Part shown: in pieces, positions 1 to 12,645 of the stretch
Position numbering within the stretch: the first letter of the stretch is position 1
How the letters are laid out: every line of letters starts with the position of its first letter
The notes under the pieces: model-generated
The model's database searches: none
Seen by the model: the letters and a program-made list of their open reading frames with translations, nothing else
Told to the model about the DNA's origin: nothing
Made by a program: the position numbers and the translations under genes
DNA from: Hydractinia symbiolongicarpus
Lineage: Eukaryota > Cnidaria > Hydrozoa > Anthoathecata > Hydractiniidae
Direction: 5' to 3'
DNA length: 64,000 nt
Assembly: GCF_029227915.1 (NCBI RefSeq)
Contig: NC_079875.1
Coordinates: 27,586,001-27,650,000 of the forward strand

Positions 1-3000
1 AAAAATTATCTTGTATCAACACGAAAAATCGCAAATATATAAAATTTGTCTTTTTTAAATGCCTTTCAGACGGCTAAAATATATAGAAACTTAGACGATG
101 TTGTCGACCCTAAATGACAATTATCTTGTATTTATACGAAAAATCGCAAGTATATGACACTCGTCACTTTGAAATGCCTTGTTTATCAATTATACGGCTA
201 AAATATACAGAACCTGAGACAACGTTGTTGACCCTAAATGACAATTTTCTTGTATCAATACGAAAAATTGCAAATATATAACGCTCGTCTCTTTTAAATG
301 CCTCGTTTATCAATTTTACGGCTAAAATATATGGAACCTGAGACAAGGTTGTCGTCCCTAAAGTGCAATTATCTTGTATCAATACGAAAAATCGCAAATA
401 TGTAACACTCGTCTCCTTTAAATACCTGGTTTATCAAATTTACAGATAAAATATATAAAGCCTGAGCCAAGGTTGTCGTCCCTAAATGACAATTTTCTTG
501 TATCAATACGAAAAATCGCAAATACATAAAACTCGTCTGTTTTAAATGCCTGGTTTATCAATTTTAGGGACAAAATATAAGAACCTGAAACGAAATAGTT
601 GAGCCTAGTACAACTATCCTGCGTCAATTCGAAAAATTACAAACATATGAGATACTGGTCAATTTTAAATGCCTCGTTTATCAATTTTACGACGAAAACA
701 TATAGAACCTGAGACAAGGTTGTCGACCCTAAATGACAATTATCCTGTATCATTACGAAAAATCACAAATACATGACACTCGTCTCTTTGAAATGCCACG
801 TTTATCAATTCCACGGCTAAGATGTAAGACCGGAGACGAAGTTGTTGACCCTAAAGTACAATTATCATGTATCAATACAAAATGTCGGAAATATATGAGA
901 CACTCATCTCTTTTAAATGACTCGTTTATAGAATTTACGGCTAAAATATATAGAACCTGAAACGAGGTTGTCGTCCCTAAATGACAATTATCTTGCAACG
1001 ATACGAAAAATCGCAAATATGTAACACTCGTCTCTTTTAAATGCCTCGTTTATCAATTTTACGGCTAAAATATATAGAACCTGAGACGATGTTGTTGACC
1101 CTGAGTGACAATTATCTTGTATCAATACGAAAAATCGCTAATATGTAACACTCGTCTCTTTTAAATGCCTGGTTTATCAATTTTACGACTAAAATATATA
1201 GAACCTGAGCCAAGGTTGTCGTTCCTTAATGACAATTTTCTTGTCCCAATACGAAAAATTGCAAATATATAACGCTCGTCTCTTTTAAATGCCTCGTTTA
1301 TCAATTTTACGGCTAAAATATATAGAACCTGAGACGATGTTGTTGACCCTAACTGCTAATTATCTTGTATGAACACGAAAAATCGCAAATATATGAGACT
1401 AGTCACATTGAAATGCCTCGTTTATAAATTTTACGGCAATATTATATAGAACCTGGGACGAGGTTGTTGCCCCTAAATGACAATTATCTTGTATCAATAC
1501 AAAAATCGCAAATATATAACACTCGTCACTTTGAAATGCCTCGTTTATCAATTTTACGGCTATAATATATAGAACCTGGGACGAGGTTGTTGTCCCTAAA
1601 CTACAATTACCCTGTATCAATACGAAAAATCGCAAATATATGAGACTAGTCACATTGAAATGCCTCGTTTATCAATTTTACGGCTGAAATATATAGAACC
1701 TGAGACAAGGTTGTCGTCCCTAAATTACAAATTTCTTGCATCAATACAAAAAATCGCAAATATATAACGCTCGTCTCTTTTACATGCCTCGTTTATCAAT
1801 TTTACGTCTAAATTATATAGCACCTCAGACGACGTTGTTTACCCTAAATGACAATTATCTTGTATCAATACGAAGAATTGCAAATGTATGAGACACTCGC
1901 CACTTTGAAATGCCTCGTTTATCAATTTTACGGCTGGAATGTATAGAAGCTGAGACGAGATTTTTGACCCTGAATGACAATTATCTTGTATCAATACGAA
2001 AAATCGCAAATATATAACAGTCGTCTGTTTTAAATGCCTCGTTTATAAATTTTACGGCTAAAATATATAGAAACTGATACGAGGTTGTTGACCCTAAAGT
2101 ACAGTTATCTTGATCAATACGAAAAATCGCAAATACATGGCACACTTTCAAATGTCTCCTTTATCAATTTTACGGCTAAAATATATAGAAAGTTAGACGA
2201 TGTTGTCGACCCTAAATGACAATTATCTTGTATTTATACGAAAAATCGCAAATACATGGCACACTTTGAAATGCCCCCTTTATCAATTCTGCGACTAAAA
2301 TATATAGAACCTGAGACGAGGTTGTGGACCCTAAATGACAATTATCTTGTATCAATACGAAAAATTGCAAATATATAACACTTGTCTCTTTTAAATGCCC
2401 TGTTTATCAATTATACGGCTAAAATATACAGAACCTGAGACAACGTTGTTGACCCTAAATGACAATTATCCTGTATCAACACGAAAAGTCGCAAATACAT
2501 GATACTCGTCACTTTGAAATGCCTCGTTTATTAATTTTACGGCTAAAATATATAGAACCTGAGACGAGGTTGTCGACCATAAAGGACAATTATCCTGTAT
2601 CAATACGAAAAATTGCAAGTATATAACACTTGTCTCTTTTAAATGCCCTGTTTATCAATTATACGGCTAAAATATACAGAACCTGAGACAACGTTGTTGA
2701 CCCTAAATGACAATTATCCTGTATCAATACAAAAAATCGCAAATATATGATACTCGCCACTTTGAAATGCCGCGGTTATCAATCTTACGACTAAAATATG
2801 TAGAACCAGAGGCGTTGTTGACCCTAACGTACAATTATCTTGATCAATACGAAAAATCGCAAATACATGGCACACTTTGAAATGCCCCCTTTATCAATTA
2901 TACGACTAAAATATATGGAACCTGAGAGGAGGTTGTCGTCCCTAAATAAAAATTATCTTGTATCAATACGAAAAATCGCAAATGTATAACACTCGTCTCT

Positions 3001-3195
3001 TTTAAATGCCTAGTTTCTCAATTTCACCACTAAAATATATGGATCCTGAGACAAGGTTGTCGTCCCTAAATGAAAATTATCTTGTATCAATACGAAAAAT
3101 GGCGAATATATAACACTCGTCTCTTTTAAATGCCTCGTTTGTCAATTTTACGACTAAAATTTATGGAAACTGAGACGAGGTTGTCGTCCCTAAAT
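1..3195 (+). repeat. Higher-order repeat copy 1
   Basis: First full 3195 bp period in the window. The start is set by the window edge, so the true phase is arbitrary. It is nearly identical to the equivalent parts of the two following copies; an example difference is at 826-840 against 4021-4035. Confidence 0.9.
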
Positions 3196-6100
3196 AAAAA
3201 TTATCTTGTATCAACACGAAAAATCGCAAATATATAAAATTTGTCTTTTTTAAATGCCTTTCAGACGGCTAAAATATATAGAAACTTAGACGATGTTGTC
3301 GACCCTAAATGACAATTATCTTGTATTTATACGAAAAATCGCAAGTATATGACACTCGTCACTTTGAAATGCCTTGTTTATCAATTATACGGCTAAAATA
3401 TACAGAACCTGAGACAACGTTGTTGACCCTAAATGACAATTTTCTTGTATCAATACGAAAAATTGCAAATATATAACGCTCGTCTCTTTTAAATGCCTCG
3501 TTTATCAATTTTACGGCTAAAATATATGGAACCTGAGACAAGGTTGTCGTCCCTAAAGTGCAATTATCTTGTATCAATACGAAAAATCGCAAATATGTAA
3601 CACTCGTCTCCTTTAAATACCTGGTTTATCAAATTTACAGATAAAATATATAAAGCCTGAGCCAAGGTTGTCGTCCCTAAATGACAATTTTCTTGTATCA
3701 ATACGAAAAATCGCAAATACATAAAACTCGTCTGTTTTAAATGCCTGGTTTATCAATTTTAGGGACAAAATATAAGAACCTGAAACGAAATAGTTGAGCC
3801 TAGTACAACTATCCTGCGTCAATTCGAAAAATTACAAACATATGAGATACTGGTCAATTTTAAATGCCTCGTTTATCAATTTTACGACGAAAACATATAG
3901 AACCTGAGACAAGGTTGTCGACCCTAAATGACAATTATCCTGTATCATTACGAAAAATCACAAATACATGACACTCGTCTCTTTGAAATGCCACGTTTAT
4001 CAATTCCACGGCTAAGATATAAGACCGGAGACAAAGTTGTTGACCCTAAAGTACAATTATCATGTATCAATACAAAATGTCGGAAATATATGAGACACTC
4101 ATCTCTTTTAAATGACTCGTTTATAGAATTTACGGCTAAAATATATAGAACCTGAAACGAGGTTGTCGTCCCTAAATGACAATTATCTTGCAACGATACG
4201 AAAAATCGCAAATATGTAACACTCGTCTCTTTTAAATGCCTCGTTTATCAATTTTACGGCTAAAATATATAGAACCTGAGACGATGTTGTTGACCCTGAG
4301 TGACAATTATCTTGTATCAATACGAAAAATCGCTAATATGTAACACTCGTCTCTTTTAAATGCCTGGTTTATCAATTTTACGACTAAAATATATAGAACC
4401 TGAGCCAAGGTTGTCGTTCCTTAATGACAATTTTCTTGTCCCAATACGAAAAATTGCAAATATATAACGCTCGTCTCTTTTAAATGCCTCGTTTATCAAT
4501 TTTACGGCTAAAATATATAGAACCTGAGACGATGTTGTTGACCCTAACTGCTAATTATCTTGTATGAACACGAAAAATCGCAAATATATGAGACTAGTCA
4601 CATTGAAATGCCTCGTTTATAAATTTTACGGCAATATTATATAGAACCTGGGACGAGGTTGTTGCCCCTAAATGACAATTATCTTGTATCAATACAAAAA
4701 TCGCAAATATATAACACTCGTCACTTTGAAATGCCTCGTTTATCAATTTTACGGCTATAATATATAGAACCTGGGACGAGGTTGTTGTCCCTAAACTACA
4801 ATTACCCTGTATCAATACGAAAAATCGCAAATATATGAGACTAGTCACATTGAAATGCCTCGTTTATCAATTTTACGGCTGAAATATATAGAACCTGAGA
4901 CAAGGTTGTCGTCCCTAAATTACAAATTTCTTGCATCAATACAAAAAATCGCAAATATATAACGCTCGTCTCTTTTACATGCCTCGTTTATCAATTTTAC
5001 GTCTAAATTATATAGCACCTCAGACGAGGTTGTTTACCCTAAATGACAATTATCTTGTATCAATACGAAGAATTGCAAATGTATGAGACACTCGCCACTT
5101 TGAAATGCCTCGTTTATCAATTTTACGGCTGGAATGTATAGAAGCTGAGACGAGATTTTTGACCCTGAATGACAATTATCTTGTATCAATACGAAAAATC
5201 GCAAATATATAACAGTCGTCTGTTTTAAATGCCTCGTTTATAAATTTTACGGCTAAAATATATAGAAACTGATACGAGGTTGTTGACCCTAAAGTACAGT
5301 TATCTTGATCAATACGAAAAATCGCAAATACATGGCACACTTTCAAATGTCTCCTTTATCAATTTTACGGCTAAAATATATAGAAAGTTAGACGATGTTG
5401 TCGACCCTAAATGACAATTATCTTGTATTTATACGAAAAATCGCAAATACATGGCACACTTTGAAATGCCCCCTTTATCAATTCTGCGACTAAAATATAT
5501 AGAACCTGAGACGAGGTTGTGGACCCTAAATGACAATTATCTTGTATCAATACGAAAAATTGCAAATATATAACACTTGTCTCTTTTAAATGCCCTGTTT
5601 ATCAATTATACGACTAAAATATACAGAACCTGAGACAACGTTGTTGACCCTAAATGACAATTATCCTGTATCAACACGAAAAGTCGCAAATACATGATAC
5701 TCGTCACTTTGAAATGCCTCGTTTATTAATTTTACGGCTAAAATATATAGAACCTGAGACGAGGTTGTCGACCATAAAGGACAATTATCCTGTATCAATA
5801 CAAAATGTCGGAAATATATGAGACACTCATCTCTTTTAAATGACTCGTTTATAGAATTTACGGCTAAAATATATAGAACCTGAAACGAGGTTGTCGTCCC
5901 TAAATGACAATTATCTTGCAACGATACGAAAAATCGCAAATATGTAACACTCGTCTCTTTTAAATGCCTCGTTTATCAATTTTACGGCTAAAATATATAG
6001 AACCTGAGACGATGTTGTTGACCCTGAGTGACAATTATCTTGTATCAATACGAAAAATCGCTAATATGTAACACTCGTCTCTTTTAAATGCCTGGTTTAT

Positions 6101-8118
6101 CAATTTTACGACTAAAATATATAGAACCTGAGCCAAGGTTGTCGTTCCTTAATGACAATTTTCTTGTCCCAATACGAAAAATTGCAAATATATAACGCTC
6201 GTCTCTTTTAAATGCCTCGTTTATCAATTTTACGGCTAAAATATATAGAACCTGAGACGATGTTGTTGACCCTAACTGCTAATTATCTTGTATGAACACG
6301 AAAAATCGCAAATATATGAGACTAGTCACATTGAAATGCCTCGTTTATAAATTTTACGGCAATATTATATAGAACCTGGGACGAGGTTGTTGCCCCTAAA
6401 TGACAATTATCTTGTATCAATACAAAAATCGCAAATATATAACACTCGTCACTTTGAAATGCCTCGTTTATCAATTTTACGGCTATAATATATAGAACCT
6501 GGGACGAGGTTGTTGTCCCTAAACTACAATTACCCTGTATCAATACGAAAAATCGCAAATATATGAGACTAGTCACATTGAAATGCCTCGTTTATCAATT
6601 TTACGGCTGAAATATATAGAACCTGAGACAAGGTTGTCGTCCCTAAATTACAAATTTCTTGCATCAATACAAAAAATCGCAAATATATAACGCTCGTCTC
6701 TTTTACATGCCTCGTTTATCAATTTTACGTCTAAATTATATAGCACCTCAGACGACGTTGTTTACCCTAAATGACAATTATCTTGTATCAATACGAAGAA
6801 TTGCAAATGTATGAGACACTCGCCACTTTGAAATGCCTCGTTTATCAATTTTACGGCTGGAATGTATAGAAGCTGAGACGAGATTTTTGACCCTGAATGA
6901 CAATTATCTTGTATCAATACGAAAAATCGCAAATATATAACAGTCGTCTGTTTTAAATGCCTCGTTTATAAATTTTACGGCTAAAATATATAGAAACTGA
7001 TACGAGGTTGTTGACCCTAAAGTACAGTTATCTTGATCAATACGAAAAATCGCAAATACATGGCACACTTTCAAATGTCTCCTTTATCAATTTTACGGCT
7101 AAAATATATAGAAAGTTAGACGATGTTGTCGACCCTAAATGACAATTATCTTGTATTTATACGAAAAATCGCAAATACATGGCACACTTTGAAATGCCCC
7201 CTTTATCAATTCTGCGACTAAAATATATAGAACCTGAGACGAGGTTGTGGACCCTAAATGACAATTATCTTGTATCAATACGAAAAATTGCAAATATATA
7301 ACACTTGTCTCTTTTAAATGCCCTGTTTATCAATTATACGGCTAAAATATACAGAACCTGAGACAACGTTGTTGACCCTAAATGACAATTATCCTGTATC
7401 AACACGAAAAGTCGCAAATACATGATACTCGTCACTTTGAAATGCCTCGTTTATTAATTTTACGGCTAAAATATATAGAACCTGAGACGAGGTTGTCGAC
7501 CATAAAGGACAATTATCCTGTATCAATACGAAAAATTGCAAGTATATAACACTTGTCTCTTTTAAATGCCCTGTTTATCAATTATACGGCTAAAATATAC
7601 AGAACCTGAGACAACGTTGTTGACCCTAAATGACAATTATCCTGTATCAATACAAAAAATCGCAAATATATGATACTCGCCACTTTGAAATGCCGCGGTT
7701 ATCAATCTTACGACTAAAATATGTAGAACCAGAGGCGTTGTTGACCCTAACGTACAATTATCTTTATCAATACGAAGAATCGCAAATACATGGCACACTT
7801 TGAAATGCCCCCTTTATCAATTATACGACTAAAATATATGGAACCTCAGAGGAGGTTGTCGTCCCTAAATAAAAATTATCTTGTATCAATACGAAAAATC
7901 GCAAATGTATAACACTCGTCTCTTTTAAATGCCTAGTTTCTCAATTTTACCACTAAAATATATGGATCCTGAGACAAGGTTGTCGTCCCTAAATGAAAAT
8001 TATCTTGTATCAATACGAAAAATGGCGAATATATAACACTCGTCTCTTTTAAATGCCTCGTTTGTCAATTTTACGACTAAAATTTATGGAAACTGAGACG
8101 AGGTTGTCGTCCCTAAAT
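3196..8118 (+). repeat. Higher-order repeat copy 2, enlarged to 4923 bp
   Basis: This copy is 1728 bp longer than copy 1. The extra length is a tandem duplication: about 4071-5798 is repeated at about 5799-7526. At the junction the sequence passes from the equivalent of base 2605 back to the equivalent of base 876 within the shared word tgtatcaatac, as expected for unequal crossing-over between two satellite units in register. 1728 bp is about 14 units. Confidence 0.9.
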
Positions 8119-9928
8119 AAAAATTATCTTGTATCAACACGAAAAATCGCAAATATATAAAATTTGTCTTTTTTAAATGCCTTTCAGACGGCTAAAATAT
8201 ATAGAAACTTAGACGATGTTGTCGACCCTAAATGACAATTATCTTGTATTTATACGAAAAATCGCAAGTATATGACACTCGTCACTTTGAAATGCCTTGT
8301 TTATCAATTATACGGCTAAAATATACAGAACCTGAGACAACGTTGTTGACCCTAAATGACAATTTTCTTGTATCAATACGAAAAATTGCAAATATATAAC
8401 GCTCGTCTCTTTTAAATGCCTCGTTTATCAATTTTACGGCTAAAATATATGGAACCTGAGACAAGGTTGTCGTCCCTAAAGTGCAATTATCTTGTATCAA
8501 TACGAAAAATCGCAAATATGTAACACTCGTCTCCTTTAAATACCTGGTTTATCAAATTTACAGATAAAATATATAAAGCCTGAGCCAAGGTTGTCGTCCC
8601 TAAATGACAATTTTCTTGTATCAATACGAAAAATCGCAAATACATAAAACTCGTCTGTTTTAAATGCCTGGTTTATCAATTTTAGGGACAAAATATAAGA
8701 ACCTGAAACGAAATAGTTGAGCCTAGTACAACTATCCTGCGTCAATTCGAAAAATTACAAACATATGAGATACTGGTCAATTTTAAATGCCTCGTTTATC
8801 AATTTTACGACGAAAACATATAGAACCTGAGACAAGGTTGTCGACCCTAAATGACAATTATCCTGTATCATTACGAAAAATCACAAATACATGACACTCG
8901 TCTCTTTGAAATGCCACGTTTATCAATTCCACGGCTAAGATATAAGACCGGAGACGAAGTTGTTGACCCTAAAGTACAATTATCATGTATCAATACAAAA
9001 TGTCGGAAATATATGAGACACTCATCTCTTTTAAATGACTCGTTTATAGAATTTACGGCTAAAATATATAGAACCTGAAACGAGGTTGTCGTCCCTAAAT
9101 GACAATTATCTTGCAACGATACGAAAAATCGCAAATATGTAACACTCGTCTCTTTTAAATGCCTCGTTTATCAATTTTACGGCTAAAATATATAGAACCT
9201 GAGACGATGTTGTTGACCCTGAGTGACAATTATCTTGTATCAATACGAAAAATCGCTAATATGTAACACTCGTCTCTTTTAAATGCCTGGTTTATCAATT
9301 TTACGACTAAAATATATAGAACCTGAGCCAAGGTTGTCGTTCCTTAATGACAATTTTCTTGTCCCAATACGAAAAATTGCAAATATATAACGCTCGTCTC
9401 TTTTAAATGCCTCGTTTATCAATTTTACGGCTAAAATATATAGAACCTGAGACGATGTTGTTGACCCTAACTGCTAATTATCTTGTATGAACACGAAAAA
9501 TCGCAAATATATGAGACTAGTCACATTGAAATGCCTCGTTTATAAATTTTACGGCAATATTATATAGAACCTGGGACGAGGTTGTTGCCCCTAAATGACA
9601 ATTATCTTGTATCAATACAAAAATCGCAAATATATAACACTCGTCACTTTGAAATGCCTCGTTTATCAATTTTACGGCTATAATATATAGAACCTGGGAC
9701 GAGGTTGTTGTCCCTAAACTACAATTACCCTGTATCAATACGAAAAATGGCAAATATATGAGACTAGTCACATTGAAATGCCTCGTTTATCAATTTTACG
9801 GCTGAAATATATAGAACCTGAGACAAGGTTGTCGTCCCTAAATTACAAATTTCTTGCATCAATACAAAAAATCGCAAATATATAACGCTCGTCTCTTTTA
9901 CATGCCTCGTTTATCAATTTTACGTCTA
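8119..9928 (+). repeat. Higher-order repeat copy 3, truncated
   Basis: Follows copy 1 at an offset of 8118 bases up to about 9928, then loses the register. It ends in the mosaic block before the polinton-like element. Confidence 0.85.
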
Positions 9929-10264
9929 AAATATATAGAACCTGAGACGAGGTTGTGGACCCTAAATGACAATTATCTTGTATCAATACGAAAAATCGCA
10001 AATACATGGCACACTTTGAAATGCCCCCTTTATCAATTCTGCGACTAAAATATATGGAACCTGAGACAAGGTTGTCGTCCCTAAATGAAAATTATCTTAT
10101 ATCAGTACGAAAAATGGCGAATATATAACACTTGTCTCTTTTAAATGCCCTGTTTATCAATTATACGGCTAAAATATACAGAACCTGAGACAACGTTGTT
10201 GACCCTAAATGACAATTATCCTGTATCAATACAAAAAATCGCAAATATATGATACTCGCCACTT
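9929..10264 (+). repeat. Mosaic edge of the satellite array
   Basis: After about 9928 the order of units no longer follows the higher-order repeat. Pieces resembling bases about 2297-2340, 2860-2900, 3050-3110 and 2640-2760 are joined in a new order. The array stops at the word gatactcgccactt, in mid-unit, and unrelated sequence follows. Confidence 0.75.
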
Positions 10265-10311
10265 AAAGTAAAATTCCCTGATATTTTCGTATTCTACGTG
10301 TTCCATAGTAA

Positions 10312-10329
10312 CCCCCCCCCCCCCCCCCC
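10312..10329. repeat. C18 homopolymer
   Basis: Eighteen consecutive C residues, about 48 bp inside the satellite/element junction. Such tracts are error-prone in sequencing and assembly, so the junction deserves care. Confidence 0.95.
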
Positions 10330-10420
10330 GGTTAATGAATGGAGTACTCATCCATTTAGCATTTGGTCGACACAATTGAATTTTGCGGTATTTTAAGCTA
10401 CATAGGCTTGTGGGATATCA

Positions 10421-11301
10421 ATGCAGCACTTTAATTCTCCTTTACCACTCGTGCGCGCCGTTTATCGATTCCATAAAAATTTCAAAATTCGGAAGATCCT
10501 CGAAGAATTGAAGGTATCGTTGCCTGGCTCTTCCCGCTTTAATCTTTTGAATAACCCCTTCAATAATCAAAAGCTCCAGCAACTAGCACGTAAATTTGGA
10601 GTATCTGGCAGTGAGCAAGAATGGAAAAATGAGAGTATTTTCAATTCGTAGCAAGCCAAACGTAAAGATTTTCCTGGTGCAGGGCCTAGTTATTTCGACG
10701 AGGGATCATTGAGCAGATGGGTAATAGAGAAATCGATCGGCTTAACCCGTATTGGCATTGAAAGGTTATCGCAAAGCGTAAGGTTCTACGCTTATTTGAT
10801 TCTAGAGAGCCAAGCCAACGCCCGCTCTAATATAATCGGGAGTGAGGGCTCCGCGATTGATGCCCAACGACTATACCTGACGACATTCTAACAATTGGTG
10901 ATTAGACCTACGTAGCTGAACAGGGATATCAGTGAATTCGAGAATGTACATAGATATGCAAGATCCAAGGTAGACTTCTCGGTAGCACACGGGGTTTACA
11001 TGATCCCCTCAGATATGAATCTGAGGATCGGAAATGTGCAAGGATACAACAACAAGATTCTTATAAGTCGGGATCATTTATTATCGGTAATAATCCCAAT
11101 ATCAATGTTTCGCGTACTGTTGCCAAGCCCATACCGAGGAAGCATCAACGTCAGCCTTCCCAGCTTGAACGATCAGGACATCATCCCCACCAGCTTCCTC
11201 CGAGGAAGCTGCTGCCCACGAGGAAACAAAGGCTCTCGTTATCACGCTAGGAGTAGGGGTCATTCTAGCATATACTTGGCTAAAAAAATAGATTAGTCGT
11301 C
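10421..11301 (+). pseudogene. Degenerate gene of the PLV-like element, possible minor capsid-type protein
   Basis: One reading frame is coding-like from the ATG at 10421 to about 11080 but is interrupted by stops at 10649 (TAG), 10889 (TAA) and about 10910 (TAG). Downstream the coding signal moves to other frames: one at about 11080-11200 includes the word GSFIIGNN, and another ends at 11287 in a hydrophobic stretch (VITLGVGVILAYTWLKK). This is what a single gene with several frameshifts would leave, ending in one transmembrane segment. Its position at the element edge, facing the membrane/coiled-coil gene, suggests a structural gene such as a penton-like minor capsid protein. That assignment is only a guess, because no diagnostic motif was recognised. 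Confidence 0.5.
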
Positions 11302-11324
11302 TGGTAAGGTAGTGGCTTACCAGA
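11300..11324. terminator. Hairpin between convergent genes
   Basis: Perfect 9 bp arms (tctggtaag at 11300-11308 and cttaccaga at 11316-11324) with a 7-nt loop. It lies between the end of the plus-strand degenerate gene and the 3' end of the minus-strand gene at 11339, where a shared 3'-end signal would be expected. Confidence 0.55.
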
Positions 11325-11338
11325 ACGTTACATACTTA

Positions 11339-12616
11339 TTATCTCTTCCCATCCTTATTCCTCCTATTACTCACATAAGTCACTAAAATCCCTATGGCTC
11401 TTGCAATTGCTAAATAAAGATGCCTCGCTACATACTCCACAATCTTGGCGGCTAAACGCAAAAAGAACGATACGATGGTACCGATGATCCCTGGGAGGGC
11501 AGCTCCCGCTTTGCCAGGAAGGTACTTTAAATATTTCCCGAGTCTCTCCAATTGTTTTTGAGCGAAACCTTTGCTACCACCACTTCCTCCTGCACCTGCT
11601 GCTGCCCCACTACCCGTGAGCGCTAGGACCAGGGTTGATATCAGTAAGCCCACGGCTGAGATGATACTCGCTATAGTCAAGCCTTGTTCCTTGAAGAGAA
11701 TCTTGAGCTTTTCAGCTAAGTTTTATCTTCCCCTGCGATTTTCATTAATGTGTCTTTAATGTGTAGCAACTGGCTCTGAGTGTCGGATGATAGTAAACCG
11801 TGCGCTTTTGCAGTAGCCTCTTTTTGATCACGTAGTCGTTCCAGGTCTTCCTTGGCGTTGGCTATATCCCGTCCCAGATAGCTAGCTGTTAATCAGATGC
11901 TCCAGGTGTGGCTTTCTTGCTCTCGAGCTCTTTTACCTTGGCTTCTCTCTCGGAGATCTGAGAGTCGTAAAAGACCATCTTGCCTTTCAAGTGCTTGAGG
12001 TTACCATGTAACGTTTAAAGTTTGAGTTTTAACCCACACTCTGTGATATTCCCACCAAAGGAAGTATCTTTGATCAGGTTCTCCGTGTCATCGAGCACGT
12101 TCTCGAGTAGCGGCAGCATCTCGATTTCACCAGGGTTATTCGCGACTGTATCAATATCAGGAGTTTTTGAGCTCTCATTTTACTGCCTTCGTTGGGTGGG
12201 ATATAGTTCTGCGGACGCGTAGGTTCTAAGGCCGTCTCTATAGCTGTAATAGTTCTTAACTCACCGGTCGCAGTCGTAAGCGCTATCTCTTTATGTTCTT
12301 TACTTTCCAGCGTAATCGCCCTAGAAACCAGCTTTTTACCATCATCAACCCTAAAATATTGATAATTTTTATCGGTTGACAGCAATCCTAAATGCTCGCT
12401 ACGTTTAGCATAAAGATCATCGAAAGTTTCCTCTAAATTCTGTTCGCCAAGCCCAACATCTAATCGCCTACGCGCACCTCCCTGCTGTTGTCCTGGTGTT
12501 AGGCTGACATCAGGCGCGGGTCTAAGGATCTCGCTCTCGCTACTAAACTCTTCGGCTTCGTCTTCTATATCTCGTTCTGGCGTAAAATCATCTTCAAACC
12601 CTGGATTATCATTCAT
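11339..12616 (-). pseudogene. Coiled-coil protein with C-terminal hydrophobic domain, PLV-like element, frameshifted
   Basis: Coding signal runs on the minus strand from the ATG at 12616 to the stop at 11339, but not in one frame. The first ORF (12616-12074) has an acidic N-terminus (many D/E in its first 30 residues). Coding moves to another frame near 12170, meets in-frame stops at about 12018 and 11892, then shifts again near 11885 and 11720. The last part (11680-11339) is a readable frame with a hydrophobic segment (TIASIISAVGLLISTLVLAL), a glycine-rich linker and further hydrophobic stretches. Its middle part is rich in K/E heptad-like sequence. I recall closely similar C-terminal modules as multi-copy hypothetical proteins in cnidarian genomes. 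Function is unknown; a virion membrane or core-associated protein is possible. The number of breaks indicates decay. Confidence 0.6.
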
Positions 12617-12645
12617 TTATTTTAACCACCAACCTACCTAAATAA
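12617..12645. promoter_or_regulatory. 29 bp bidirectional start region
   Basis: The minus gene starting at 12616 and the plus capsid-like gene starting at 12646 are separated by 29 bp. Both ATGs are preceded by the same word, (a/t)aaataaATG. The same kind of start context precedes 16363 and 16966, which suggests a common short promoter or leader motif of the element. Confidence 0.45.

Larger units (their letters stand above)
1..10264 (+). repeat. Satellite array of ~124 bp units with 3195 bp higher-order repeat
   Basis: The whole stretch is a head-to-tail array of diverged units of about 123-124 bp, recognisable by recurring words such as cttgtatcaatacgaaaaat, tatcaattttacggctaaaa and gaacctgagacgaggttgt. 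Neighbouring units differ by roughly 10-20 per cent, but the sequence at 1 returns at 3196 almost unchanged, so about 26 units form a 3195 bp higher-order repeat. Only scattered single-base differences separate the copies. Short minus-strand reading frames of 69-92 codons occur at the same place in each copy. They are by-products of unit phases and are not genes. Copies of the same unit recur inverted at 18183-18703 and direct at 20237-20712. Confidence 0.97.

Noticed and set aside
164-9771. Repeated minus-strand ORFs of 69-92 codons in the satellite array
   Set aside because: They recur at the 3195 bp period and follow the satellite unit. Their repeated amino-acid pattern comes from 123 bp units (a multiple of three), whereas 124 bp units break the frame. 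No start context or codon signal.
1-10264. CRISPR-like array
   Set aside because: Repeats are directly adjacent, ~124 bp, diverged, with no unique spacers; eukaryotic satellite.
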